Assembly: GCF_037031225.1 (NCBI RefSeq)
Contig: NZ_JAYEZN010000001.1
Span: 1,116,001 to 1,180,000, forward strand
DNA: 64,000 nucleotides
Source: Halorientalis sp. LT38
GTDB lineage: Archaea; Halobacteriota; Halobacteria; Halobacteriales; Haloarculaceae
Direction: 5' to 3'
The translations under genes and the position numbers were made by a program. Below, piece by piece: positions 14,979 to 24,300 of this stretch. A model generated the notes under the pieces. The model was not told the DNA's origin and did no database searches. It worked only from the letters and a program-made list of their open reading frames with translations. Numbering within the stretch: position 1 is the stretch's first letter; the number at the start of each line of letters is the position of its first letter.

Positions 14979-15853
14979 GCTTTGTAAGTTTGCCCTATAG
15001 GAGTTGAATCAAGGTTACGTGCTTCGCGCCGCGCATCGCTCATCGACGCATCTTGGGCGACAGCAGCTTGATCGAACGCACGGGTGTTCTCCGCGACCGT
15101 CGAATTCAGAGAACGAACCACCGACATAGCCGTAGAGGAGTCCCATTCGATACGGCGGCGCAGCCACGAGGCCAGGTTCTGCAACGCATCATCCTTCTTG
15201 GGACTGGTGCCAGGCCCGTCGTCACTTTGGAACGCTGCTGCAATCGCGTCGTACAGTGGGAGGTACGGTGCATCGTTTAACAGCGAGAAGAGTTCGGTCG
15301 TCTGCGTCACGGTCTCACCGGATACACGTTCATACAGGATGGCGTTGTCTTGGAGGAACACGTTCCGTGTGTCGGTAAGCGGGAAATCGAAGCCCTGATC
15401 GTTGTACCACTGGTTCACGGCATCATACACATCGTCGTAGGGGCGTTGTGCGATGGCGAAGGGTTCGTGGTAGAGCGGACGCAGCCCTAGCTGGGTTTGG
15501 AACTGTTTCTCGTCCGCAACGACAACCATCATCCCTCTCCCCTGCCACCGGTTGATCAAGCTGCCGATCGAATGCTGCGTCTCATCCTCGTAGTACTGCG
15601 TCGTCAAGGCAGCCAACACTTGGTCCTCATACTCGATGTTTTGGAGCAAGCTGTACTCATAAGAGAACAAGCCCCGTCCATCGCCGCTCTGAAGCTGCCG
15701 CCACCGCCAGGGATACGTGAACTCCTCAACGCCGAGGCGATCTAGCGCGGGGAGACAGCGGAGCAGGCCGAACTGTGACCGTTGCTCGGTCGTGTCGTGG
15801 ATGAGGAACACGCCCTGCTGGGAGAGGAACGATTGGAGTGTCTCCCACTTCAT
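14957..15853 (-). CDS. Unassigned 298-residue protein of the restriction operon
   Basis: I do not recognise the family. The protein begins with a fold-like segment GVFLIHDTTEQRSQFGLLRCLPAL, and later has GRGMMVVVADEKQF (beta strand) and a C-terminal Ala/Arg-rich helix. It sits between the DUF1998 helicase (37-base gap) and dpdG (22-base overlap), so it is co-expressed with them. A partner of the helicase is the simplest reading. The small size and absence of cysteine clusters or nuclease motifs argue against an independent enzyme. Confidence 0.6.
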   Translation of the reverse strand: MKWETLQSFLSQQGVFLIHDTTEQRSQFGLLRCLPALDRLGVEEFTYPWRWRQLQSGDGRGLFSYEYSLLQNIEYEDQVLAALTTQYYEDETQHSIGSLINRWQGRGMMVVVADEKQFQTQLGLRPLYHEPFAIAQRPYDDVYDAVNQWYNDQGFDFPLTDTRNVFLQDNAILYERVSGETVTQTTELFSLLNDAPYLPLYDAIAAAFQSDDGPGTSPKKDDALQNLASWLRRRIEWDSSTAMSVVRSLNSTVAENTRAFDQAAVAQDASMSDARREARNLDSTPIGQTYKAWLQRSP

Positions 15854-15890
15854 CGGTACTGTCTCATCATCGGGAACGGGGGAACGACGG

Positions 15891-18800
15891 TCATGGTGTT
15901 TGTTTTAATGCCTCCGCGAGCAGCGTCCTGTTCAGCAAGTCGTTGTCGAGATAGGTAGCCGGTGTCCGCTCGATCAAGAGGCAGTTCTCACAGTAACCGC
16001 TACACTCGTCACAGTCAACCACGTTTCGAACCTCGTCGACGACAGCGTCCAAGTTCCGGTCAACCTGTGTCGCGATCCCGTTGCCACCCTGCCGGTTATC
16101 GACGATGTAGACACGGACTTCGTCACCGGTCGTCATCACCTTCACGCGGAAATCATCTTGGTCACTCTGAGTTTCGACGGCGACCGCTTTCGTCAACGCT
16201 TGTTCCAAGCTGATGAACAGTTGGGGCCACACCGCCTCGTCTTCCTGCTCCAACAATTCATCCGGAAGACGATCAGCCACCGTTGCCTGGTCAAATGTGA
16301 GACAGATTCCCTGTGTCGCGTACTGTTTCCCAACAGGCGCGTACCGAGCATCGCCGTCGTCGCTGTCAGAGATCCGTGCTTCAGACCGTTTGATCTCTTT
16401 CCCGGACCCCATCGTATGCCGACGTTCGAACACCGGGATGAAGTCGATCACATCGTAGCCGCCGACCGCGACGTCGCAGGGAAGCCCGAATACCGTGGCT
16501 TCTTCGCCTGCCGTCGTTTCGTCACGGCTCGTAACGTGGGTCGTCATGATGGGCGAGGTACTGTACTGATCTTCGAACTGGCGGGCTTTCCGGCAGTTGA
16601 CTGCCTGGACGCCGTGGACCGAGATCGCGTCTAACGGGCTGCCGCAGTGGGGACACTGCTCTGCTGCTGTCCGGTAGCTTTCGAACGGCCGGGTACAGTC
16701 CTCATTGGTACAGATCGCCACCGTCTGTAACGATTCCTGCGTGCCTTCGACGTCCGACACCAGGTAGGTTGAGCCGTACAGGGTCATCACTGCCCCTCGC
16801 TCATTTTCCTCACCGGGGTAGAAGTCGTAGAGGCGGCCGTCACCTTGGAACGAGATGCTTTCACTGCTACCCTCGAACTGGACGGGGAACTGTTGGCCGA
16901 ACTCGCGGTAGTTCGCTAAGTAGCCAAGCCGATTAAGCCAGAAATCCAGGCGGTCATTCCCGTCACGCACGTCGTCGAGGTCGGTGCTGTCACTGAAGCT
17001 GCGGAGCTGGCCACAAGTTTGCTGTGTCCGTTGCCGGAAGCTCACCGGGCCGTCACTGGTAAAGACCGCGTCGAAGATTTCCAAGCCGCGCTGCCCGAAC
17101 ACGGCCTCGATATGGTCCCGCAACCGGTCCGTCACGTCGTCACGGACGAAGGTGCGTAGCTCGTCAAGATTCGCTTCCACTCGGTCGGCGAACTCAGCAA
17201 CCGAGTCAACCGACTGATCAATCTGGTAGGTCTCCTCGAAGGTGTCGCTGGGATGCGGATTACGGGCGAGATAGGCAACGACTTCGGTCACGACGTGGCC
17301 GGCCAGGACTTCGTCGAAGTCAAACGGGTCCGGGACACGGACAGGGTCGAAGCTGCCGAAGAACCGGTCCAGGTCGTCGTAGTAGTGTGCGTCGACAGGA
17401 TGTGTGCCGCGGACCGTAGTGGCTACCAAGGATTCGCTGCCGCGTGTCCGTCCGGTGCGGCCACTGCGTTGCACGTAGTTGGTCAAGGTTGGCGGTATCC
17501 CGACCTGTGCCACTGAATCCAGGGTGCCGATGTCCACGCCGAGTTCCATCGTCGGGGTCGCGCTGACGATGTTGACGTCCGGATCAGATTTCCGGAACCC
17601 TTCCTCGATGGCGCTCCGCAGTGTCGGTGGAACGTCCCCTTTGTGGATTCCGACCGTGATGAAGTCCAACTCCATCGTCTCGACCTTGTCGCGCGATACT
17701 GGCGGCCCTTCACTCGGGATGAGGGGTGCAAGGATGTCGTGGCCCCAGTGGTCAACCGGGTAATCCCAGTCTGTCTCGACGTCTGCCCAGCCGAGGAGGG
17801 TCATTGAGTCGTCTTCCTCGACACGGAACCGTTGGTGGACGTCGACCGTGTTGCCGCAGGTCGGGCAGTGAGCAAGGCCGTCACCGTCACGGGGGACAGG
17901 TGATGCCGTGTAACAGTCGTCGCAGAACGTTACCTGGGGAACCAGTTGGAGGTCGGTCTTACTCGCGTAGTCGTGGACGATGAAGATGCCGCCGCCGACA
18001 TCACTATAGCCGTCACATGCTTCCAGACCGTCGATCTGGTCTTCGATGTACTCGAAGACGTCGTCCTCAGTTGCTTCATCTTTCCCCGCGTTGAGAATCG
18101 TGTTGCGGACGTCATCCCACGTTTTGAGTTCTAGGACGTCGCTGTCCAGCAAGCCCTGCAACACGTCATCGACAACTTCGTCGATTTCCTGTTCGGTGAA
18201 CCTTGTCTCGGACTCGAGCTTGTTGACCAACCGTTCCCGGGTGTACCCCTGGAACTTGATTCCGTGTTTCTGGAACTGGGGCGGGAACCGGCTGACGAAG
18301 AGATTGAACACCTCGTGGCCGATTGCCGCGGTCTTCGGATCGGGACAGGTGTAGACCCAGGCAGGGGTGACAAGCGCTGCTTCACGGAGGTGCTGGCACT
18401 GGGAGAGCCGTGCGTTCGGCTCAATCTCGTTCCACAGCTCAACGAGGATATCGTTCGCATCCGTTTCCCGGTCCGGAGTGTTCTGTCGCAGCGGCTGCCA
18501 GTACTTCTCCCGCAGCGTATCCAACACCGGGTAAAATAGCGACCGGGCCTCGGCTCGGCCACCTTCCTCGATCAACTGCTTCACGTACAGCGTCTCAGCG
18601 GTCAACCCGTACTCCGTCCCGATGATCTCGTTGCTGACCGATTCAGCTGTCGACCGTGAATCAGAGAAGACCAACGTCTTCTCGGACGGCATCGACCGGC
18701 ACAGCGACGTCAACATGAACGAAAGCAGGGTCGGCGTCGGCACCGTAATATCAGTCAAACGGAGCCGCGACGTCGTACAGCCAGGACACGGACCGTCCGT

Positions 18801-20630
18801 CCCGCCGCCATAGACCGGTTGAAACACCTCTTCATCCTCGTCCTCGTCTTCGTTTTCGGTGTCGGCTTCGACGAACGGGTGGTGGCAGGTCCGGCAAAAC
18901 CGGAGTTCCCGTGTTTGGTGGCCCTCGGGACAGGACCGGCCACGGGTCACTTCCTCGCATGTCTGGCACCAGTAGATCTTCCGCGGCGGTTTGGCGAACA
19001 TGTGGTACTTCGCCGTCACCATCCCGGCTGCCCGGCCCAAGGCAAGCAGAGCTGACATCGCCTCTTCCGGGTTCGATGCACCTGCTTCCTCGAGCCGGTT
19101 CACGAGGTCAGCGTAGTGCTCGAATTCGACCTCGGTGGTCGACTCGTCCATGAACCACGATGCAAGAGTTGCGACTTCCGGGACCGTATCACGGATGAAC
19201 TGGAACCATCTGCCGCCGAGATCGCCGTGCTCCACCACCTGTTCCGTCAAGGTATCCAGTTCATCGGCGGCGAGGCCAAGTGTCCCACCGTTCTGGACAG
19301 CTCTCGCTGTACCGTCCTCCTGTTCGGTGTCGATGCGATCGGCGATCGGGGCGAATACCCAGTCTCGGTGCTGGTCTGGCACGGTCAACGGGTCTGGCCC
19401 TGCCAGGAGTCCGATCTCCTCCAATGTAGTGACGGCGCCGGTCAACTGGGGATAGCTGTCGCAGAACGTCTCCCGGTCGACGTCGTGGCGTCCGATGAGG
19501 ACGAGTGTTTCAACGATGTCTCGGAGTGAGCATTCCGCAAACCTGTCGAAGTCAGTCGTCCCGGTGACCGGGAAGTCGCGAGCGGTGAACCCGAGCTCGT
19601 TGACGTCGTCTCGGTCCGCCCCGGTCAGGACGGATGCCAAGTCGCTGGGGTTCTCGATGGTGGCAGAGACCAGCGTGACCTGCGGGTCGTGCGCTGCGTA
19701 AAACTGTTTGAGGCGACGGGTGAGCAACCCGATACTTGACCCGGAGATCCCGCTCCACACGTGGGCCTCGTCGAAAATTAAGTGCTGGACCGGGCTTTTC
19801 TCCGGTCCTTGCCCCAAGATGTCACGGGTAGCCTCGTTGTCGCTGACGAACATGTAGTCGAGCGCTTCCGGGTTCGTCAGGAGGATGTCGACCCCGTCCC
19901 GGATCTGCTCCCGAGTGATCTTGAGCCACGGATACGTCCAGTCCTCGCTGCCCGGTGTCCCATCGCTGGTCACCCGCAAATCGTCCTGCGTGCGGGGACA
20001 TTCCAGGCCGCGAACGTTGGCACCGATATCCAGGTCGAAGTCACGCGGTCCGACAGCTGCCGGCGTATCTCGGTCCCAGATTCCGATCGTGACGCGGTCT
20101 TCGCGTGGCAGTTCTTGGTTCACCGTGTCGATGTAGCGGAGGAACCGGTTGAGCTGGTCGACACCCAGCGTCTTCATCGGGTAGATGACGATCGCTTTCA
20201 ACCCGTCGGCGTCCGTCGACACACAGTCATTGAGTACCGGGAGGAAGAACGACTCCGTTTTCCCGGTCGCTGTCGGCACAGCCAAGATGTTGTCGTTGGG
20301 GTCCGTCTCGATGGCCTCAATCGTATCTGCCTGGTGCTGATAGAGCGACCCGGTACGGTCCCCGCCGAATAACTCGTCGACGACCGCGTCCACAACCCGG
20401 TCATCGTAGCCGTACTGGTCCAATAACTCGGTGGCTGGCCGCTCCGCTGTGGCTGGCGGTGAGACAAACTCGAGATACGGTCCTTTGGTATCCACCAATT
20501 CGTTGGAGACGAAGGAGCTAGCGTTGGTGACGCCTGAAATACGGTTGAGCTTGGTAAGTTTCCGATTCCACCACGTGATCTCGGAGGCACGATCCGTGGC
20601 GGTTGTAAATGCATTCAACGGGGACGGCAT
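15891..20630 (-). CDS. DUF1998-containing superfamily 2 helicase
   Basis: Large (1579 residues) DExH helicase. Motif I is ATGKTES at 121-127, motif II DEAH at 287-290, motif III SAT at 322-324. Motif IV-like KTLVFSDSR, motif V ATPTMELGVDIG and motif VI QRSGRTGRTRG lie in the second half. Zinc knuckles interrupt it (WCQTCEEV, FCRTCHHPF, CPGC, FCDDC, CPTC, CEDC-like CPHC). The C-terminus is a DUF1998 domain with GGNGIATQV and CDECSGYCENC. This is the architecture of COG1205/YprA-type helicases and of helicases in Dpd and DISARM defence systems. It leads the leftward operon with the 298-residue, DpdG, DpdH and coiled-coil genes. DNA translocation or unwinding for restriction is inferred. Confidence 0.85.
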   Translation of the reverse strand: MPSPLNAFTTATDRASEITWWNRKLTKLNRISGVTNASSFVSNELVDTKGPYLEFVSPPATAERPATELLDQYGYDDRVVDAVVDELFGGDRTGSLYQHQADTIEAIETDPNDNILAVPTATGKTESFFLPVLNDCVSTDADGLKAIVIYPMKTLGVDQLNRFLRYIDTVNQELPREDRVTIGIWDRDTPAAVGPRDFDLDIGANVRGLECPRTQDDLRVTSDGTPGSEDWTYPWLKITREQIRDGVDILLTNPEALDYMFVSDNEATRDILGQGPEKSPVQHLIFDEAHVWSGISGSSIGLLTRRLKQFYAAHDPQVTLVSATIENPSDLASVLTGADRDDVNELGFTARDFPVTGTTDFDRFAECSLRDIVETLVLIGRHDVDRETFCDSYPQLTGAVTTLEEIGLLAGPDPLTVPDQHRDWVFAPIADRIDTEQEDGTARAVQNGGTLGLAADELDTLTEQVVEHGDLGGRWFQFIRDTVPEVATLASWFMDESTTEVEFEHYADLVNRLEEAGASNPEEAMSALLALGRAAGMVTAKYHMFAKPPRKIYWCQTCEEVTRGRSCPEGHQTRELRFCRTCHHPFVEADTENEDEDEDEEVFQPVYGGGTDGPCPGCTTSRLRLTDITVPTPTLLSFMLTSLCRSMPSEKTLVFSDSRSTAESVSNEIIGTEYGLTAETLYVKQLIEEGGRAEARSLFYPVLDTLREKYWQPLRQNTPDRETDANDILVELWNEIEPNARLSQCQHLREAALVTPAWVYTCPDPKTAAIGHEVFNLFVSRFPPQFQKHGIKFQGYTRERLVNKLESETRFTEQEIDEVVDDVLQGLLDSDVLELKTWDDVRNTILNAGKDEATEDDVFEYIEDQIDGLEACDGYSDVGGGIFIVHDYASKTDLQLVPQVTFCDDCYTASPVPRDGDGLAHCPTCGNTVDVHQRFRVEEDDSMTLLGWADVETDWDYPVDHWGHDILAPLIPSEGPPVSRDKVETMELDFITVGIHKGDVPPTLRSAIEEGFRKSDPDVNIVSATPTMELGVDIGTLDSVAQVGIPPTLTNYVQRSGRTGRTRGSESLVATTVRGTHPVDAHYYDDLDRFFGSFDPVRVPDPFDFDEVLAGHVVTEVVAYLARNPHPSDTFEETYQIDQSVDSVAEFADRVEANLDELRTFVRDDVTDRLRDHIEAVFGQRGLEIFDAVFTSDGPVSFRQRTQQTCGQLRSFSDSTDLDDVRDGNDRLDFWLNRLGYLANYREFGQQFPVQFEGSSESISFQGDGRLYDFYPGEENERGAVMTLYGSTYLVSDVEGTQESLQTVAICTNEDCTRPFESYRTAAEQCPHCGSPLDAISVHGVQAVNCRKARQFEDQYSTSPIMTTHVTSRDETTAGEEATVFGLPCDVAVGGYDVIDFIPVFERRHTMGSGKEIKRSEARISDSDDGDARYAPVGKQYATQGICLTFDQATVADRLPDELLEQEDEAVWPQLFISLEQALTKAVAVETQSDQDDFRVKVMTTGDEVRVYIVDNRQGGNGIATQVDRNLDAVVDEVRNVVDCDECSGYCENCLLIERTPATYLDNDLLNRTLLAEALKQTP

Positions 20631-20660
20631 TGACCGTATAGAGCTGAAGACGTGGACCCC

Positions 20661-20676
20661 TCAATAAGGCTTTATG
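20661..20676 (-). promoter_or_regulatory. TATA promoter of the leftward restriction operon
   Basis: On the minus strand ACATAAAGCCTTATTGA lies 32-46 bases upstream of the helicase ATG at 20630. Either the CATAAAG or the CCTTATTG box would place the start site a short way before the ATG. Confidence 0.45.
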
Positions 20677-20887
20677 TTTCCAGCCTATTCGCAATACGAG
20701 AGTGCCCCTGCGGAAAGGTCCTCTATATCACTTCAACCTGTAAGGGCCTATATTCCAAATTCGGTACGGGCTATCCGATTTCGGGAACCGGTCTCCGAAT
20801 TCGTCGATCCACACAAAAGTAGAGTCAAATACCTAGCAGCTCACCTGACAGCCCCTATGAGAGGGTTTGGTGCATCGGTTCGATGAT

Positions 20888-21340
20888 TTAGTCTCCTGGG
20901 TTGATGGCTTCTTCAACACTAAATAACGATTCGATACAATCTCGCAAGCTGTCATCATAAGAACACCGGTTCGCCTCGCCGTCGGTCACTTCACGATGTT
21001 GTGTCTTGCCTTCCTCAAAGTACACTTCAAGATTCGAGATACACGTATACTCCGAGATGGACTCAACCACCAACACAACCATGTTGTTACGGTACTTGTC
21101 CATGAGGCGATGATCAAGCTGTTCTGCCTCGATGCAGACGCCGAAATCGATGTCTGGATATCTCTCTGGGAGGCGGTGATAGTAGTCGTCACTACCCGGG
21201 GTGTCAGTCGGACGGTTCACCGTAACACGTTCTACATTTGGAATCGCTAATGCGAGGATTTCGAGGTCATCTTGGGCGAGTTGTGTCGTGAGATATCGCC
21301 GTACACCTCGCGGAAACGAGTCGCAACTGAGCGTTACCAT
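20888..21340 (-). CDS. Unassigned 150-residue protein coupled to a DpdJ-like helicase
   Basis: No family is recognised. The protein has alternating strands and helices (ILALAIPNVERVTVNRP, NMVVLVVESISEYTCISNLEVYF) and no membrane segment. Its ATG lies inside the end of the upstream helicase gene (7-base overlap), so it is translationally coupled. A 257-base gap with a promoter separates it from the next operon. In the plus-strand copy of this helicase the equivalent downstream position is taken by the PLD-fold DpdK-like gene. The two small proteins show no similarity that I can see. Confidence 0.6.
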   Translation of the reverse strand: MVTLSCDSFPRGVRRYLTTQLAQDDLEILALAIPNVERVTVNRPTDTPGSDDYYHRLPERYPDIDFGVCIEAEQLDHRLMDKYRNNMVVLVVESISEYTCISNLEVYFEEGKTQHREVTDGEANRCSYDDSLRDCIESLFSVEEAINPGD

Positions 21341-24300
21341 GAGACGAAAAACACCTCCTCATTCGACGCATCAAGCCATGCCCAGTACGCGCCTCGTTCA
21401 ATCATCGCTTCACGGTTCTCGGATTTCGGAATTGCATCGACAAGATAGTCCTCGAGTTGCTCTAAAATACAGTAACTCAGTGCCTCGTCCTGAGGAACAT
21501 CGGATATGCTCCGATCGAGCTGTAAATTAACCTGACAACTATCGATATCTTTCGGGAGTAAGAGTGACCGTATACTTTCCTCGCCTAACGTCTCGATAGT
21601 GTCTTCAAATTCAGTATGTACATCCGCAGGAATCTCATCCGTCCGGACTGTAGTGTTGTCTGCTTGCGAGTTATGCACGAGTGCGGCTGCAAGCTCATGC
21701 TTGAGGTGGAATAGCTGTTCCATCGAGACTTCGTCTGTTGTTAGCGACGCCATCCGGTCGATACTTGCCGCCACCTCCTCCGTTACCCGAGACAACGAAT
21801 CAGGATACGAGAACCCAAAGACATCCGTAACAATCGATTCGATCTGCTCCACTGCCACTGCTCGGTCACCACCAGTCCTCGTAAACTCTTCTATCTCTAC
21901 CTCATCGTAGAGGCGATCTACAGTTGGCATATGTGCCCACAGACGTTCAGTCAGAATCTGGGGGTTGTGCAACAGCCGGTACAGCGAGTTCAACACCAAG
22001 TCAGGACGTTGCTCTTGATGTTCACAGAACAGATCTACAATCCCCTGGCCCCCCTCTGTCTGTTCAAATACATATATCTCCTGCATGTCAGTGTCATAGC
22101 CATACAGGAGGAGGTTTGGATCGACTCCAGTGACGTCAGCCACTAACAATGTCAGAAGATGGGCTGCTGTCGTATACATCGTCTCTCGTGGGTCAACCTG
22201 ATCAAAGCGCTTGTACATCGCAGCCCGCACCTCACTGTCACCCGGCACCCGACGGCCCGACCCCAGTGCGTCGACATCAAGCCCACCACCAGATTCATAC
22301 TCAGCCATAAAGTCTGAAACATCCCAAGTAAGTGTCCGGGTATTCAGTTGATAGCCAAGTTTGGGAGTGCTTGCTTCGATACGATGAGGCTCAGGGTCCC
22401 CAACCCGAACGTACTCGTTCTCATCGCCATCATCCAGCGGCACTTGTTCCGTGATTTGCAGTAAGATATCTTCTAGCCACACCTTCGCGTCCGCAGCACA
22501 CAACTGAAGGTTGCCGGACTCAAAGTCGATATCACCGGTCGCAGTCACCTCTGATTGGATGGTAGCCTCTGCGAACAGTTTTACCGGACGGGTACTCCCG
22601 CCACTACTTGAGGCGGGAGTTGGGCCATCAGCAGCCGGTTTGATCTTATAATTGTCCATATCGAACTCAAACACACCCTGCGCGAGTTCTCCCGACTCAT
22701 CACGGACACCATCCAACCGTATCCGGTCTGGGACCCGGAGGTCCTCCGTCGGGTCCTCTCCGGGGATGCTTGAGAAGTCAAATTTCGGCTGTCCGTCCTC
22801 TGTAGTCACACGCGGCTGGAATACCTGACACTCCCCAACATCGGGTTTATGTTCAACTTTGAAGGGGATAAACTGCGAGAGCATCGACGTGACCGGCTTC
22901 TCATCCAATTTGTAATCATCACCATCACCGAACTCGGGCTGCTCTAACGTATAGTACCGGCCCGCATCGTTGAAGTAGTTCGGTGGCACATACCAGATCT
23001 GTACATACTCATCGGGGAGCGCTGACTCAGCTGCCTCTCCAGCTTCCCATTCTGATGGCGGCTGGTGAAGTTGGAACTCTTGGGTGTTGCGCAGCGTTTT
23101 CAGACTACGATTATAATAATACGCTGCTCTGAACAGACCCTTGATCGCAGATAACTGGCCATGGTTGGCGACCCATGGTTCTCGGTATTCTTCAATCCCA
23201 TCCAAGGCCTGGTCGAGATAGTAGAGAGCACGTCGTTCACGAGCTTTCCTCTCTAATGCGCCGCCTCCGATTGCCTCCTGAATGACGGTGATTGCTCTAT
23301 CAAGCCGATCCAATCTATCACTAGGGAATGCCTCTGGACCAAGCGATATCCGCTTCGATTCTATCGATACCTTGATCTTGTTCAGAGCGGATAGGAATTC
23401 ATCAACTCTATCGCCGGGGTTCGGCGCGTCAGTAACCGACTCCAATGTCGCTCGTGCCTCGTCAAAGGAGTCATCGGTTATGGTATTGGTGAAGTCATCG
23501 TGGAGTGCGATACCTGCCTCACTCATTTCCAAGATGAATTGAGTGACAGCATCCTGATCCAGTAAGAGGTCACCGGTATCTTCATCTACAACCGATTGAA
23601 TGTCTGAGTACTCATCACGAATTGATCGGATTTTCTCCTCGATCTTCTCCCGGATTGTGTCGAGGTTTTCACCACTCTGGAGCAAGTTCTGCCCAGAGGT
23701 GCGGATGTCATAAATCTCATCGAATTGTGAGTTCGGGTAGAGGAGGAATTTCGTGAACGCCGTCCACCCAAGTTCTTGTGTGAAATACGCTTTGATGAGT
23801 TCTGGTGCGTTACTATCATCACTCCAACTTCCGTGATACCAGGATTCGTTCCTAAACTCTGCGAGGGTGTGGTAGTACTCGTGGAAGCGGTCATGCATCC
23901 ATGAGATGACGGCGTTTTCAGCCCAAATGGGGGTGGTGACGTTGTTTTGGATGAAACGGTCGGCGCGGTAGTGGAAGTTGCTATCGCCGGCAAACTCTGA
24001 CAGATGGATGAAAACGTGCCCGGAGCCGTCTTTCTCGCGTGCGGCCCGTCCAGCTCGTTGCTTGAAAGTCGTGATGTTTTCCGGTGGGCGGTATTGGGAG
24101 ACGAAATGGAGGTTCTCGATGTCGATGCCAACCTCAAGGAAGCTAGTGCCGTGGATGATATCTGCATCGTCGATATCATCCACGTCAGCTTCACTTCCGG
24201 AATACACTGCGATGGGGTTATCCAGTTCGTCTGTCGTGTCTAAGAACTCGTGGTCAGTCCGGTCGGCAAGAGTTCGCCAATCCCCTGGTTGGCCGAGATC

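Noticed and set aside
10416-20630. Reading the dpdG/dpdH/helicase operon as a BREX or DISARM locus
   Set aside because: No DNA methyltransferase, PglX, PglZ or BrxL-like gene is present; the queDEC and DpdA neighbours make a Dpd-type system more fitting.
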